DNA from: Siphonodentalium dalli
Taxonomy: Eukaryota > Mollusca > Scaphopoda > Gadilida > Siphonodentaliidae
Direction: 5' to 3'
DNA length: 64,000 nucleotides
Assembly: GCA_032622095.1 (NCBI GenBank)
Contig: CP136063.1
Span: forward strand, 33,296,987 to 33,360,986
Part shown: positions 45,683-58,899 of the stretch, piece by piece
How the letters are laid out: each line of letters begins with the position of its first letter
How positions within the stretch are numbered: the stretch's first letter is position 1
Notes under the pieces: model-generated
Databases searched by the model: none
The model's input: the letters and a program-made list of their open reading frames with translations, nothing else
What the model was told of the DNA's origin: nothing
Made by a program: the position numbers and the translations under genes

Positions 45683-48600
45683 ATGGATGGTTTATTACGC
45701 CACGCGGCGAAGTCAACATCTAAGTTGCAACATGCTATACAACTTATATACATATATACAAACAAACAATATTTAACATACATGTATATCATATTGAGTC
45801 CATGATATTATATGATAGTAATAATAAATACAAATAATACTGCAACATTCAAGAATATTTTTTCTTAAATGGTATAACTCATATAATATTTACATTATAT
45901 ATAATATATTACAATACGTGCGTCATGGTAACTTTATAAACGCTAATTTTAAGAAAATGCTCACTCTTTTTAATATACTTATATTAAGCAGTGACAGCTA
46001 TTTGTAGAATTTATTTCTGTTAGGATTTTCCCAGTAATACTTCGGGATATAGCTTTCTCGAAGGTCGTTAAGTTCTGTATATAAAATAGTATTCATCACA
46101 GACATTTTAACCACATTACGGGCATTTCGTGTCTTTACGTGTACTTTTATTCCATTTGCATTGCTCCACCGGTAGTTTATGATTGGCTGTTCTAAATATC
46201 AGCAAATAAGTAGCCAGAGGGCATATATACTAAGTATCGGCTCAATCTGACAGAATCCTTTATGTTTCGGTAAAATATGGCACGGCTTGATTGTTGTAAT
46301 GTTTTATTATGTCTTTGCTGTTTATCACAGAACAAAAGTACATTAGTAAACATTAGTAAACATAATATATATTAATAACTTGATGAATTAGTTGGTTTTG
46401 TATACATACATATTTACACGCTAAGTCCACCCATACGTGTATAGACATGATATAAACAATGCACAATGCCATACTATGATATTGTTATAAATGCCGTATA
46501 CTATGTCCAATACCTTAAGTTGCGACGGACAGAAAGCATTAAATGATTTCCAATTTCAATTTTGGTTTATAATATAATTTCGTTGATAATCTAAATATAT
46601 TTCTTCTCGTGTGTATTACACGCACATATTAAATACAAAGAAAAATCTATCTAACTGTGTGCATACGGTGTAATACAATGCTATCTATGAATGCAAGCTT
46701 ATCGATTCTGATATCAGCTTTCCGGGAAGAACTGATATCAGAAGCACATAAGCTCATTCAAAATATATGTCTCCGATAGTTTACGCGAGTCTCATGTGTC
46801 ACACAGTACCTGTTTAATAGATATGCATACCCTCTTCATAATTGCTAGATTATCAACAGATAGAAGACCAATAAATTTATCAAGGTTGGGGAGCTCCCAA
46901 TAATACGATGGTATGAATTTTTCTCTGATAGACAGGAATTTTTTGCATATGATAATAAAATGATATTCATCACCGAGACCCTCCCCACATGCGGAGCAGA
47001 GTCTTTGTTCTCGTGACACGGCTTTCTATCTACCACTATCAATGGCCAAACGATGGTTTCGTGTTCTAATCTTTGTCATGTATTCTGCCAGATATCTAAG
47101 CAATATTAGCAAATAGGCACTCATTTTAATGTCGGACGTTATTTCGTTGTTATTATATCCGTTGACGAAGAAAGATTATTTTGGCGCCATTCTAATTCAA
47201 ATTGACTTGACATGTCCATTTTAAATTGTCTGATGGTCCCATTAGACAAGGGAGAGTTAGCTGAACACAGACTTTTGGCATATACCTCTTCGAAAATCAC
47301 CTGTATAAATCAAACCATTTCAAATCAGCACCGGATAGACTCCGATAACACTCGCGACAATCCATAGTTTCTTCACTAGATTTGAACCATATTCAGAAAC
47401 AGTTCTTGACCAAAATGCCTGTTTCTCCGTACACCATGTAATTCGGTGTACTGGACTTCATACCAAGTATTCATTTTGCTAAATTTTCAGTGGACGAATT
47501 CGATGTCCTTGGTGGGCTCATAATACCACACCTCACTCCCATATAGCAATATGGGGCTATTTTGTAATCAAGAAGAGTTAACATCATATCTAAAGGGAGA
47601 TTTAGCGGTCTAACTTTATTAAATAAAGCATACATTGCTTTCAGGACAGTGCTCTTGTTTTCTTTAATAGATCTACAGAAACGACCATTGTAGAAACATT
47701 TAATGCCTAAATATGTGAATTCCTTTGTGATTTCTAGTCTATGTTCTTTAGATATCAGTATCATAAGAATATTTTGCATTTTTTTTTGCAAAAAATGACA
47801 ACTTTTGTTTTCTTAGTATTATCTTCGAGTTTACATGCATCTGAATAGTTAGCAAATGATTGGAGTGCTCGATGCATACTACGATCGTTATCAGCCATCA
47901 ATGCAGTGTCATCAACTTATAACATGAATAATAATTTAACATATATTCCAATTTTCTTTTGAAAAAGATCACTCAGGTGTGTCAAACCGTCTATAGCACA
48001 CTCAGATAAAAAGTCGCTAATATCATCAATGTAGAGGGAAAATAGGAGAGGGGACATAAGTTCCCCTTGAAATAAACCTACGCTGCTCGAAAGAAATAAG
48101 ACAAACCCTCGTTGCTTTTTACACATGGCTTGTTATGCATACTTCTGACGACATTAAACAGTTTACCATTGGTATTTCGGAAATCATGGAAAGTACAGTA
48201 CAGTTTTTTCCAACAGGATAAATACATATCGATGATACTCTGCAGGACATATACGCTATCAATAGTAGAGTGTTTACGCCGGGAGCCCGTTTGGTATTCG
48301 TTCATTAAATGCTCTTCATATGATAATATAATTAATCTTTTGTTCGTGATAGAAGTGAACATCTTAGCTATACAGCTTAATAATGTTATCATACGATACG
48401 AATCTGGGTTATCACGATCTCCTGATTTTTATAAATAGGTTTAATCATCTCTATAGCCCAGTCATCTGGGAAACACCCAGTATTTAGGATAAAGTTAACT
48501 AGTTTGCAATATAAGAGTGTCATGATGTCAATTGATGCTATCAAATATTCATTAGGTATGAGATCAATTCCTGGAGATTTATTGGCTTTCAAATTCCCAG

Positions 48601-48700
48601 TAGCCACTCTAATTGAGATAGACATATTTAGACTGCCGAAGAGGCAACCTGCCTGTTGTTCTATTAATTTCGCTTTAATACGTTTCATGTCTGTCGTGCT
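45683..48700 (-). mobile_element. Decayed LINE of another clade (LINE D)
   Basis: RT fragments run on the minus strand from 48690 to 46792. A candidate 3' end at 45683-45715 reads, on the minus strand, GCCGCGTGGCGTAATAAACC followed by ATCCATCC, a common shape for CR1/L2-group ends (hairpin, AATAAA, short tandem repeat). The link between coding part and tail is inferred from orientation and distance. The 5' part, including endonuclease, was not found. Confidence 0.6.
46792..48690 (-). pseudogene. LINE D reverse transcriptase, heavily decayed
   Basis: Minus-strand blocks in order: LKANKSPGIDLIPNEYL (about 48575), LLYCKLVNFILNTGCFPDDW (about 48520-48460), ITLLSCIAKMFTSITNKRL (48390), GSRRKHSTIDSVYVLQSIIDM (48290), LFQGELMSPLLFSLYIDDI (48065-48010), FTYLGIKCFYNGRF (47720) and a C-terminal CSACGEGLGDEYHFIIICKKF (46990-46930). 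These are RT palm/fingers and a Cys-x2-Cys...His...Cys tail. The YADD box was not found; several deletions are evident. The clade differs from LINEs A, B, C and E. Confidence 0.72.
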
Positions 48701-48975
48701 TTATTTGCAGAGTTTCGTTGATTAAAGAAATCCATTTAATCTTGTTTTTTAATATGACATCACTATCATCGAGATACCTGAGTAGAAGGAATATATTCTT
48801 AGCTAGTTCCGATCCTTCGTGTGATACTAGTTTTGACCATTATGATATTGTTCACCTTGTTCTCACTTATTCATATCATTCGAGTTCTAAACACAATTCG
48901 ACATATTTCAGTCATCTTCTCTGTTATTGTTGAATTAAAACACTACATGTACAGATCGTATTTATCAATAACGTT

Positions 48976-49094
48976 CTTATTAGTAATATGGTCATATTTT
49001 AATATTTCAAGTTAGTATTTTGTCCATATTTTAATATTTCAAGTTAGTAATGTGTGAAGTTAGTAATGTGTTCATATTAGAATATGTAATGTTA
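48976..49094. repeat. Short imperfect tandem repeats around TAATATTTCAAGTTAGTA
   Basis: CATATTTTAATATTTCAAGTTAGTA occurs twice (about 48990 and 49027) and decayed versions follow (GTGAAGTTAGTAATGTGTTC). Unit roughly 20-37 bp. Confidence 0.75.
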
Positions 49095-49222
49095 GTAGAT
49101 TATCTCTTTAAGTAACAATTTTAGATAATTGCTGGGTATGAACTAATACGTATGAGTTGAAAATAATTGCCCGAAAACGATTCTATCAATTAATATTTAT
49201 TTTATTTCGATACTATTTTATT
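49095..49222. mobile_element. MITE family T2, left-end fragment
   Basis: TAGATTATCTCTTTAAGTAA, TGGGTATGAACTAAT, CGATTCTATCAATTAATATT and TTTTATTTCGATAC follow the first 120 bp of the 35.1-kb copy with many substitutions. Confidence 0.5.
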
Positions 49223-49338
49223 CAATTATTGAGACACTTCTTTGTTCTATAAATAGAACTTTCAGATAAAGGCCTACATCGTGCTGGTCCGAACGAATGC
49301 AAAAGGTCTCCGATTGACTTTATATATTGTAACATTAA

Positions 49339-49770
49339 AGGTAATCAATCCGATTCGATGGTCCGCATATCATCAGATTCCAATAACAAGTTTTTTGGAA
49401 ATGCTGCTTCATTTATCAGAATCGATTAATTGCCCAAACATAATGCTAACCACAGTCAACTATAGTATACAATTGCCCAAAACCTGTTATTTATCAACAT
49501 TTTGTACAATGAAATTTGCCGGTTTTCAACAATCTGACACAAAAAAGCCACTTGATTTTAGCGTTATCCATCTTCATCCACAAGACAGTTTTCTCGTCGA
49601 TATTTACTGGGCCACTGAATATACCATGTGGTAAAAAATAACATATTTAAAATATCGGTATCTGATCACTCTGAGCTTTGATAGCTGGGTTCCTTGTCTC
49701 GAAGAAATATTTTTTACCCCCGAAGCCATATAAATAGTAATTGAGAGGCGCTTAATCGGCCTGAGTACGT
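49339..49770. mobile_element. TTAA-flanked MITE family T1, second full copy
   Basis: TTAA at 49335-49338 and 49771-49774; termini AGGTAATCAATCCGAT and complement of ACGTACTCAGGCCGAT (imperfect). Interior matches the 21.5-kb copy at GAGCTTTGATAGC and ACCCCCGAAGCCATATAAAT. Incidental ORFs on both strands. Confidence 0.75.
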
Positions 49771-50097
49771 TTAAGTGCGAATCAGTCTTCCATTTATCAT
49801 GGAATTTACAATTAAGGATCCACTCAATGAATGAGAGTAATCTCTCAGTACAGTGAACTTTATCGATATCCATTAAATGAAGCTGACCACAGTCTGTTAA
49901 AACTTCACTAACTTTTGTTTATCCAAGGAATAAAAACCAGTCGCAAGAATAAAATCAAGACAATATATTCTGTGCAGTAGCAAGAAATAAAATCGGTCGT
50001 TAATTCCACCCAACTATTAGTCATTTATAGTCAAGACCAATTTCCTTTACACTGTGTTTATTTGGAAAAATATGTTCAGGTCTTAGAAACGGTTTTG

Positions 50098-50514
50098 GCA
50101 AATGTTATATAGTTACCTGGGTATAAACTATTATATATGAACCGAAGATCCCTATCCGGAGATGCTTCTGTCCATTAATATTGGTTATATTTCGAGTATG
50201 TTCTGGTCTAAAACGTGTGGTTGTTAGCTAATGAGCAAAAGTGGCTACTGTTAACGAGACCAGAATTTGTGTTGTGTAAATGTTTCACAAATAAACATTG
50301 ATTAGACTCATTACAACTATGCAATAAAACAATACCACCAATCTGGGACATATGACGCTAGGGGCATAGCTATGGCAACATCCTAATGATCGCTATCGCT
50401 ATATGGTACCGCTTGAATGGTCTGTTCTAAAAATAGCACAATAAAGTGCCCCACGTAATCATCTCATTTCATAATACAATATTCGACATTATTTAAAAAG
50501 ATACCACATCTTTT
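50098..50514. mobile_element. MITE family T2, second long copy
   Basis: ATATAGTTACCTGGGTATAA, TTCTGGTCTAAAACGTGTGG, CACAAATAAACATTGATTAG, AAACAATACCACCAATCTGG and AAAAGATACCACATCTTTTA follow the 35.1-kb copy in order with deletions. The left terminus is lost. Confidence 0.75.
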
Positions 50515-50519
50515 AGAGT

Positions 50520-52499
50520 GCATTTACATTGTCATAGGAATGTACACAGATCTACACACAGACTAATGTAAACGGGTTGATATAGAAATGCACACAGAAA
50601 GAAAACGGTATTAGTTCGTGTGAGCACAAATCGTGTCCGCTATACGTCACTGTCAACGCCGAAGCATTGTGACAGGCAAATATGTTTTGATTAATTGTTA
50701 CTCGGGTTTGGCGAATGTATTCATTGTCATTTCAACCCGTGTATTTCGAATATTGAACACGGACAGGGACATGGCAACTTGTTCTACGGTTGGAAATTTC
50801 ATACCTGACACACCATTAGTTGTAATTTCCAAACCAACAATAGATTGAAAATGATCTTGTAGTTTGATTTTCAAAACATTTTATTTGCGAGGGGGTATTG
50901 TTTTCGGACCTATATATGCATTATTTCCTACTTTTTATCAAAATTTTGGGCTGGAATGGCCATCAGCTGGAAATTTTCCAACCTTACCATAGGGGCGGGT
51001 GTCAGGTTGGAAATGTCCAACACTTGGAAAGATTGTGTCCTGGTCCCTTCCCGTGGCCAGTCATCATCATCATATTTTTTGTTTAACAGCTATATATAAA
51101 AACTGCATGTAATTTAAGAAAACAATATTGTCCTACATTTGGTCAACATTGTCATTGGAATTGTCATCAGTTGGAAATTTTACTAATTTGGTCAAATAAA
51201 GGGTGTTGTAAGGTAACTGCATGATTTTTATTCTTTCTTCGAACCATTATCAAGTGGTATAATGATACACTTTAAATACATGCGGCACATACCAAATCGA
51301 TGTTATCTGCTGATAGTTGATACATTTTTATGCCTGGTCTAAACTGACACGACTCGCAGTGAATTATCAATTACCAGAGTACTGATCAGCGAGCATTCAA
51401 TATTAGTAATCATGTTGTGATCACTGTAATGCGCAACACGTGACTTCATACATATCTGTATACATTTTTACAGCAGTGTAGTCGTAGCCTAATACATGTC
51501 CTTACGTCAACGGGTGTGGTACAACACGTTTCCAATGCTTCGTTAAATCCCACCTTGATTCCAATTAGAATAGGTTACACCACTTAATGCTGACCAGACT
51601 TGCCATGTACACAACTAACACAATGTTCATAATGCAGAATCGCCGAATGTAGTCCTAATTTCACAAAGATTGTTCTGCAGAAAGATTTTTATTATCACTT
51701 CATGATGTTCAAACATGCACATAAAAATTATTAGTTTGAACACATTTAGTTTTTAATTCAAAGTTCGCTTAAATGACATATATTTATTAGGTGTATAACA
51801 AGACTCCACAATCAATTCAACAGGACCAACAATTCATAGTAGGACTGGATTGTGCGATTATGTAGTATGTGAAAAACATTTGATGTAAACAGTATTTATT
51901 CCATATATTTTCAAATAAAGTGTATATAAAAAAAGATATAAATAATGAATATAGGTGTATGGAGGGCATCCGACATCAAGCATAAAGCTTATGGGGGTCG
52001 TTTGCGATTACGTGTGAATAGGCCCACACTTTGAGAATGATAACTTAATATTAGGTAATTGTGTTCATACTAATTTTAGAAGATCGTTGTTGGTATATAT
52101 GTTACTCAGCTACCCACAGTGTGGGCTGGATCGATAGATATATCAAAATGAGATTTTTTTCTTATGGAATAATAGAAAGAAGTTGATTGAAAATAGATTA
52201 AGTCTAGCGGAACGAAGTATAGATCGGTATAGACAAGAATGTGAGGTGACATATCAAACGTTTTTGAGTCTGATATGCAGCATAGGGAGGGGATGTGTTT
52301 GCATGTTTGCATCCGAGCCGACACCACAATCAATTGGATTTGTATGTATATATAATAACATCAACATTAATATTTCTATTTCTCACGCGATTTTTGACGA
52401 TATGAGTCGATTTGATAACTGTTAGATGATAGTTAATATGCATGTGAGTGGTTCAAGCGGAAGTCCGTGGTTTGTGGTCAAGATTATTTAAGTCTTTTG
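50520..52499. other. No recognised gene
   Basis: Contains AGGTTGGAAATGTCCAACAC near 51004 and relatives (GGCTGGAATGGCC, CAGCTGGAAATTTTCC), text that recurs at 57.1 and 57.5 kb. No coding motif. Confidence 0.4.
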
Positions 52500-52515
52500 C
52501 TCGAATAATGTACTT

Positions 52516-55500
52516 CTAAACTTCTCGGAAAATCGTTATGATATCTTCCTGAGATAGTTCATTAGAACCATGTAGAAGTGTATTGGTTGTTATGTTACAT
52601 ATATCAGAAACTTCGTTCATAAATATCAGTCGCTGTGCATTGTATAATTGGCATTCAATTAGATCATATTCTGTGTAATCTACTTCACCAGATGCACACA
52701 TGGGTTGGTCGGCAATGAAGTTAGAATATTTGTTGTAATTCAGATTGCTACAGTTCAATCTGAGGCGGGCATGCAAAGTTTGCGCTTCACGCGTGTTAGC
52801 GTGGTATAACCATTTAGGGGTCATCTGTCGTCTTGGTTCCAGATAATTTGAGAAAGTCGCCAGGGTGTCCATGGTTACCTTGTTCGTGTTTAGGTTATTC
52901 CACAAAATTGTTGTTGATGGGAGAAACGATTTTTTTGTAATAGTCATAGTCAAAACTAGGGACCATAAGCTTGCTAGACTGCCTAGTTTCACGTGAGTAT
53001 GGGGAACTAGTTTTCTGAGATAGACAGGTGATTGACCTGTTACCATCATATAAAATAATTGTTTTTAGCTTATGTTTTTTCTGTCGTGATTTAAGGGTCT
53101 CCCAACTTGTTTCTCTAAGAAGGGATACATTACTGACCGACCTAGTCGCGCCTGTCACAATACGAGCTGCCTCGTATTGTATATCTTCGATGTTTTCAGA
53201 TTCTCGCTGGCTACAACCATCCCAAACAACACAAGAATATTCGAGGATTGACCTTATCATTGTAAAATAACATTTTTCGAGAGCTGCTCTGTCGAGATGG
53301 AATCGATATTTTCCCAAGAGTGAAATGTGTTTCTATGCGGTTTTCATCACTTGTTCGATATGGGGTCCCCTGCTTCCTGTTTTACTCAAAGTAACTCCAA
53401 GATGCTTATGGGTATCTACTTCTTCAATAGGCTGTTGGTGCATGAACAGCGTTGGGGGAACAAGCTTCGTACGGTTCCGAGTGCATGTCAATGCTTCTGT
53501 TTTCGAGCATTAAACTTGACAAGCCATTTAGAGGACCACGATTCTAGTATATTGATATCATGCTGTAAAATAGTCGCTCCTATGTTTCGGTCGTCGATGA
53601 CAAGTGCGAGTGAAGTGTCATCGGCGAAAAGCCGAATGCCATATGCCATATATTCAACTATGTCGTTGATCAAGACAAGAAATAGTACTGGCCCCAGCAC
53701 CGATCCTTGTGGTACTCCCGCGGTTATCTTCCCCCATGCAGATTGGCCAGAGTTTAAAACAACACGTTGCTGGCGGTCATATAGATACGATCTGAACCAT
53801 TGCAGTAAATTATTGCGGATTCATATAGAGTGAAGTTTGAAGAGTAGGCCTTCGTGCCAAACTTTGTCGAAAGCTTTGCCGATGTCGAAAAATAGTAACC
53901 AAACATCGTGTCCCTGTTCTAATGATCTACTAACATTGTCATATACGCCACATAATTGATACGAAGTTGAATAGGCCGGCACGAATCCTGACTGATGTTT
54001 AGTTAAAATGATGTTCGACTAGAGGTGAGTCATAAAGTGTTTAGTAATACATTTTTCAAACAACTTACTGAGGCAGCTTAGTAGTGAGATTGGACGATAG
54101 TTTTTAGGATTACTACGATCTCCTTTCTCGTGTATCGGGACAACGTTTGCTCGTTTCACTCGGGCGGAAAATATGATTCACGCAAAAAACGATTTAAAAT
54201 ATGTGATTGGGGCGTGCTGAGACTTGGGCAATTCTTCAGCAGGCGAGGCCTGATGAGATTGGGACCAGAAGCCTTATCGGGATGAAGTTCTTTTAGTGTG
54301 TTATAGACGTCTAATTCCGAAATTTCAATGCTTTGCAATATAGTAAAATTGGGGTCATCTTAGATTATGTCTGTGGTTTTACTGGGTCTATCAAAATAGG
54401 CAATGCTACAGAAGTAATTATTAAGCACTGTGGATTTTTCGTCATCTGACGAAACAACATTGCCCTGCCAAATCAGGGGAAGTACATTATCGTTCCTATT
54501 TGATGTGAGGCGATTGAATGTTTTCCACCACTTGCAGTCCGACGTATTGCGATTTTTTCAAAATTTATTGTACTTTTAGTAGATGAATACTTTTGGCCGT
54601 TCTAACTTCGGATATTACTACGTTACGAGCTTTTCGATATTTAGTCCAAAAGGTGGGGGTTTTAACTCTTTTCGCTGTTTGGTGAATTCTTTTTCGTTGT
54701 CTAATTATACACTTAATTCGGAGATTCATCCATTCAGGCTCGTCTCGGCTAAATAGTATTGTTCTATGGGAAATATATTTACGCATAAGTTCTGTTATTC
54801 TGTCAGTTAAAGTACAACAAACATGTTCAATTGCTACATCACGGAAAGTTTTGGCCCTTTCCGGTGATTGTATTCCCTTGTTTATGCTGGTGAAGTTTGC
54901 TTGACCATAGAGGTATACAGTGCGTTTATTATGTTTTTCTTGTCTAGGTGGGTCACTTGAATATATTTTGACGTAGACGGGGACATGGTAGCGGATCAAG
55001 TTACAGAAAAAGGGTTCTATTGTGCTACTTTCCTTTCTAAGACAGTTGTCATTGATAAGAATGACGTCATTGAGCGTTTCTGAAACTTCTGTGAAATTTG
55101 TCGAGTCTTTGATGACTTGATCAAGAGTGAACTGGGTACATAAAGAGGATACTTTTGTCTTTGCAAGATTGAATTGATTTTCATTCAGATCACCACATAT
55201 CACTATTTTATGAGATGGATGAGCATTAGCTACATCACTAATATTTCCTTATATGTCGTCCCAGCATTGGGTATTTGGTGGGCGATAAAATGTACCGACT
55301 AACACGTTTGGGCCATTCATTGAAATTTCAATCCATATATTCTCTAAAGTTATTTTCTCTAAGTCCACTCTTCGTTTAAATGCAAAGTTATTTTTAACTT
55401 AACATACACTATGGCACCACCTCCGACTGTATCGGTTTTTCTATCTCTTCGTTCGGGTTCGTGGAAACCTCTTATGAGTAGGTCATTTTGATCAATTTTT

Positions 55501-55959
55501 GCACCTAGCCAGGACTCCGTAAAACCACACACATCATAGTTTTGTATCTCTGTAGAGAGAACGTCAAGTTTTGGGACTATGCTCTGCACATTTAAGTGGA
55601 AAATAGATAACCCCGAAATCAAGCCGAGGCCCAGGATTAGGTAAAATGTTGCCAAATATTATTAACAGCTGTCTGAGCCATGCTGGTATTCCAATTATGT
55701 TCGTATATCTGGGTGTGTTTATTGGATTTCCAGTTCTATTAAATTTACCATGGTGCATTGATATGTAAGTATAGTTCACAATCGACACGATCAGTAGTAT
55801 GAGTACGGCTTTGTTTTGATTTGTGCCTTTAATTACTAGCTTTAAGAAATGGAGAAGTAATTTCGATGAATGCGAGTCAAAGCGCTCTTCATGCTTCGCA
55901 TACCGCGCGCGGCAATAGAACGTGCCTATCCTCGAGCGGTAGTAGTTATCCAGGATCAT
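52516..55959 (-). pseudogene. LINE E leader/endonuclease/reverse transcriptase, decayed
   Basis: Leader 55959-55655 has a hydrophobic helix (AVLILLIVSIVNYTYIS). Endonuclease: SIFHLNVQSIVPKLD and CGFTESWLGA (about 55605-55510), GGGAIVYVK, ICGDLNENQFN (55200). Pre-RT DKASGPNLIRPRLLKNC (54280). RT: HQSGFVPAYST (about 53990), FFDIGKAFDKVWHEGL (about 53890), AGVPQGSVLGPVLFLVLIND (about 53720-53660), FADD at 53617-53628. C-terminal: LEYSCVVWDGCS (53240), ARLRLNCSNLNYNKYSN and a Cys remnant (ADQPMCASGEVDYTEYDLIEC). The C-terminal ARLRL..CS.LN block parallels LINE A. Confidence 0.82.
55627..55653 (-). other. Degenerate 2A-like motif (GNILPNPGP)
   Basis: Residues 103-111 of the leader frame read GNILPNPGP, keeping NPGP but with Asn for the Asp and Leu for the Glu of the D-x-E-x-NPGP consensus. 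Position just upstream of the endonuclease equals that of the clean motif in LINE A. Skipping activity is unlikely with these changes. Confidence 0.68.
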
Positions 55960-56143
55960 GTTGTTGGGAATGATTGACGTTGGTAAGGCGGAGGATAGGC
56001 TTTCTCATGTATTTGTTAATCCGTTTGAGTGGTGTTGGCTCGGTTACAATTAGGTCATTACTGAACAGGCATAGGTACAGTGAGTTATAATAAAGCAAGC
56101 ACATTGAATAAATTAATGTGTATATGGTAGAACACATAATGCA

Positions 56144-56232
56144 AGATAATAATAATAATAATAATAATACTACTAATAATATGTATATAGCGCCTATCCC
56201 CCGCAAGGGGCCCTAATCGCTTTACACATAAT
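56144..56232 (-). repeat. (ATT)n-tailed repeat 3' end
   Basis: On the minus strand: TGTAAAGCGATTAGGGGCCC, CTTGCGGGGGATAGGCGCTA, TATACATATTATTAGTAGTA, then (TTA)n to about 56147. A GCGCTATATA block followed by ATT repeats is a frequent 3' end of LINE/SINE families in aquatic animals, from memory; family not assigned. CCCCGCAAGGGG is a small hairpin. Confidence 0.5.
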
Positions 56233-56239
56233 ATAAATA

Positions 56240-57636
56240 CACAAGAAATGCACATGGAAAATAATCAATAGATATGTGGAATTATATATAATCAGATTTT
56301 GTTAGTTTTCTTTGTGTCGTGATAGCGTCGTCGGAATATGTGAGTTTTTAAAGCAGATCGAAAATATTGAAAGTCCCGATGAGTATAGTATCATAATCAT
56401 GCCCGCCTATATAAATGACCAATGGTAATATAAATCTACTCTCAGGAGAATATGATATGTTATATTCATTTACTTAATCTGGGCATTATTGAAAGATCCA
56501 GGTGTGACAATATTTCAATGCCAGCGCCATCATATTTCCTCCTCTGAAGTCTGCCTGAGGGACATTTACACATGTTTGTCGCCCAGACATGAATATAACT
56601 TATGAAATCACGTTCAACTGAATCATTGATAGGTTATGACGTGATAGGGGTGGTGGGGGACTTGGGGAGAGGGTGCTTAATTGGTGTCTATCCCCAACTT
56701 TGGTCAAAATGTTCAACAGTTACAAATATCTTATCTTACTATAGATTTAACACCAACACTATGTTGAAATTGTTTTCTTAATTTTATTTGACAACAATTT
56801 AATAGTGGGGATTTTGTCGTTTTTAGACTAACATTTGCATACCTTCCTACACTTTAAACATGTAATCAACCATATTTGACATATACAAATGGACACCTCT
56901 TCTTTAGAGTTGATCCAAAACTCATGATGGGTGGACATGAAGTAGGGAGCAGGTGTGATCTATTTTTCTATATCACATTTACCCCCCCCCCCCCAATTGG
57001 CAAGAAACTGGTTTAATGGACAAATAATCTAATTCCATTTAATTAGTATGCTTTGTATTAAATAATGTATGCTCTTTTGCAAAATAAATCATCTCTCTCT
57101 CCATCTGTTTGGGAACATTTCCAATCTTGTGGGGGTGGGGGCGCCAGGTTGGAAACTTTCCATACATTATCTCTTCTATTTATGCACATTTGTATCATCT
57201 GTGTATTATGTTATGTTGAATTTGGAAATAAAAATATGTTTACACTAAACTTCCAACACTTGGGAATCTTGAAGCCAGTCTAGATGTTTTTTGCAATTTT
57301 CAGGTTCAGATATCCACATTCTCTCACTGGGCCTATGTATCCTGAGTTTCTCCCCCGGTTTGCATGGTGCCAATCAAAGGCTACTGATCAATTCACTTCA
57401 TAATGGTATACAATCTAGAGCTATAATGTGTCATGCAGTTGGGGAAAACCAAAGCCCAGGCCTTGTGCATGAGTTTGGTCTGATTCAAGGGGATGGTGCG
57501 GTTGGAAATTCCAAGGTGGACGCCCCAACATTGGATACCCTCCAGCCCACGTCCCTGCTCACTTGACACGTTAGTAGCGAGGAATAATAATGTGCCTTAT
57601 AATAGCCTTGAGTAGGGGATTCCAATGACTCAGGCG
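56240..57636. other. No recognised gene
   Basis: Holds a 13-base C run at 56982-56994 and GGTTGGAAACTTTCCA/GGTTGGAAATTCCAAGG motifs related to text at 51.0 kb. ORFs of 72-91 codons are not recognised. Confidence 0.4.
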
Positions 57637-58072
57637 GGGACCTTATTGTAGGATGCGTGGGTAGACCACTGGCCCTTAAGTGTGAGAAGTGGGAGGTGTT
57701 TACGGGACCTTATTGTAGGATGCGTGGGTAGACCACTGGCCTTTAGAAGTGGGAGTTTTTTTACGGGGACCTTATTCTAGGCTGCGTGGGTAGACCACTG
57801 GCCCTTATAAGTGGGAGGGGTTTACCGGGACCTTATTGTAGGATGCGTGGGTAGACCACTGGCCCTTAGAAGGGGAGGGGTTTACGGGGATCTTATTCAA
57901 GGATTTAGAGACGTGGGCTGAATTTGTTCAGCCATAGACAAGGTGTACCAGTAGTAGGTGGAACTTAGACCCTTAGAAGTGGGAAGTGTTTACGGGACCT
58001 TATTCTAGGATGCGTAGGTACACGACTGGCCCTTAAGTGTGGACCCTTAGAAGTGGGAGGAGTTTAGAAATA
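57637..58072. repeat. ~61-bp minisatellite, about five to six copies
   Basis: Units run GGACCTTATTGTAGGATGCG, TGGGTAGACCACTGGCCCTT, then AGAAGTGGGAGGGGTTTACG. Four regular units lie at 57640-57890; a disrupted stretch (57890-57985) and a partial unit follow. Confidence 0.92.
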
Positions 58073-58579
58073 TTAAAAGACACGCCATTTCCCCCCTGCA
58101 GACGTCCTATCACCAACAAGGTACCCCGCCTTGCTCACCGGAAGCTAATATTATGCTAATGATGAACAGACAGTCTACCGTAGGAGCAGTTTTAGCCAGT
58201 CAAAAATAAAAATAGTGTAAATAAAATTGTAGAGAATCCTGAATCTCATGAATTGCTTACATATTGGTGTACACATACAAAACACAAAATATGCAACTTT
58301 AAATCCCACATGGGCATCACCAATCAATCATCACCTGTTCATTCAGGAAAGTTTAATATATTCAAGATATCTATAATTATGCGTGATTTTGTCACAAAAA
58401 TGATTATTTTCAATCATCAGGAACAGTAACAAATCAGGCAAGAACCATCACAATACCGGCGATAGAACGACTTCCGATGTAACAGTTCCTACACGGTGAA
58501 GCGTAGTGTCATCCCTGGTCATGACATTACGAGAGGAGCAGCATCCAGCATCCAGCATTCGTTCTATATTATAAATTTG

Positions 58580-58737
58580 TTATACATTGTTGCGTACAGT
58601 ATGTGTTTTATTGTACTCGTCCAGGTTGTTGTAAAAAGTCATATTGGACGAGACACGCAGTGTCGAGTCCAATATGACTTTTGACCACAACCTGGACGAG
58701 CACAAGACAAAATCATACTGTAAACAACATTGTATAA
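58580..58737. repeat. 158-bp near-perfect hairpin (MITE-like)
   Basis: Arms TTATACATTGTTGCGTACAG, GTACTCGTCCAGGTTGTTGT, AAAAGTCATATTGGACGAG are complemented by 58668-58737 with few mismatches. The tip is ACACGCAGTGT. No target duplication seen. Confidence 0.88.
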
Positions 58738-58899
58738 TGACATTTTTATTATGCATCGGTATGTTTATCCAAATTTTGGGAATAAAACTTTTGTGGTTAT
58801 ATTTGGTATATGTCGGCACTTAATCATCTATAACAGCCTGCATTTTATCATCAGAAAGCATGATTTGGAAATACGGAAATGAAAAACAAAAACTCAATG

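Larger units (their letters stand above)
52500..55965 (-). mobile_element. Decayed CR1-group LINE with degenerate 2A (LINE E)
   Basis: Minus-strand order: hydrophobic leader, NPGP motif, endonuclease, RT, C-terminal region. Same layout as LINE A. The 3' end is not sharply defined; an A/T-rich stretch after 52516 (minus direction) may be 3' UTR. Stops and frame changes throughout. Confidence 0.75.
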
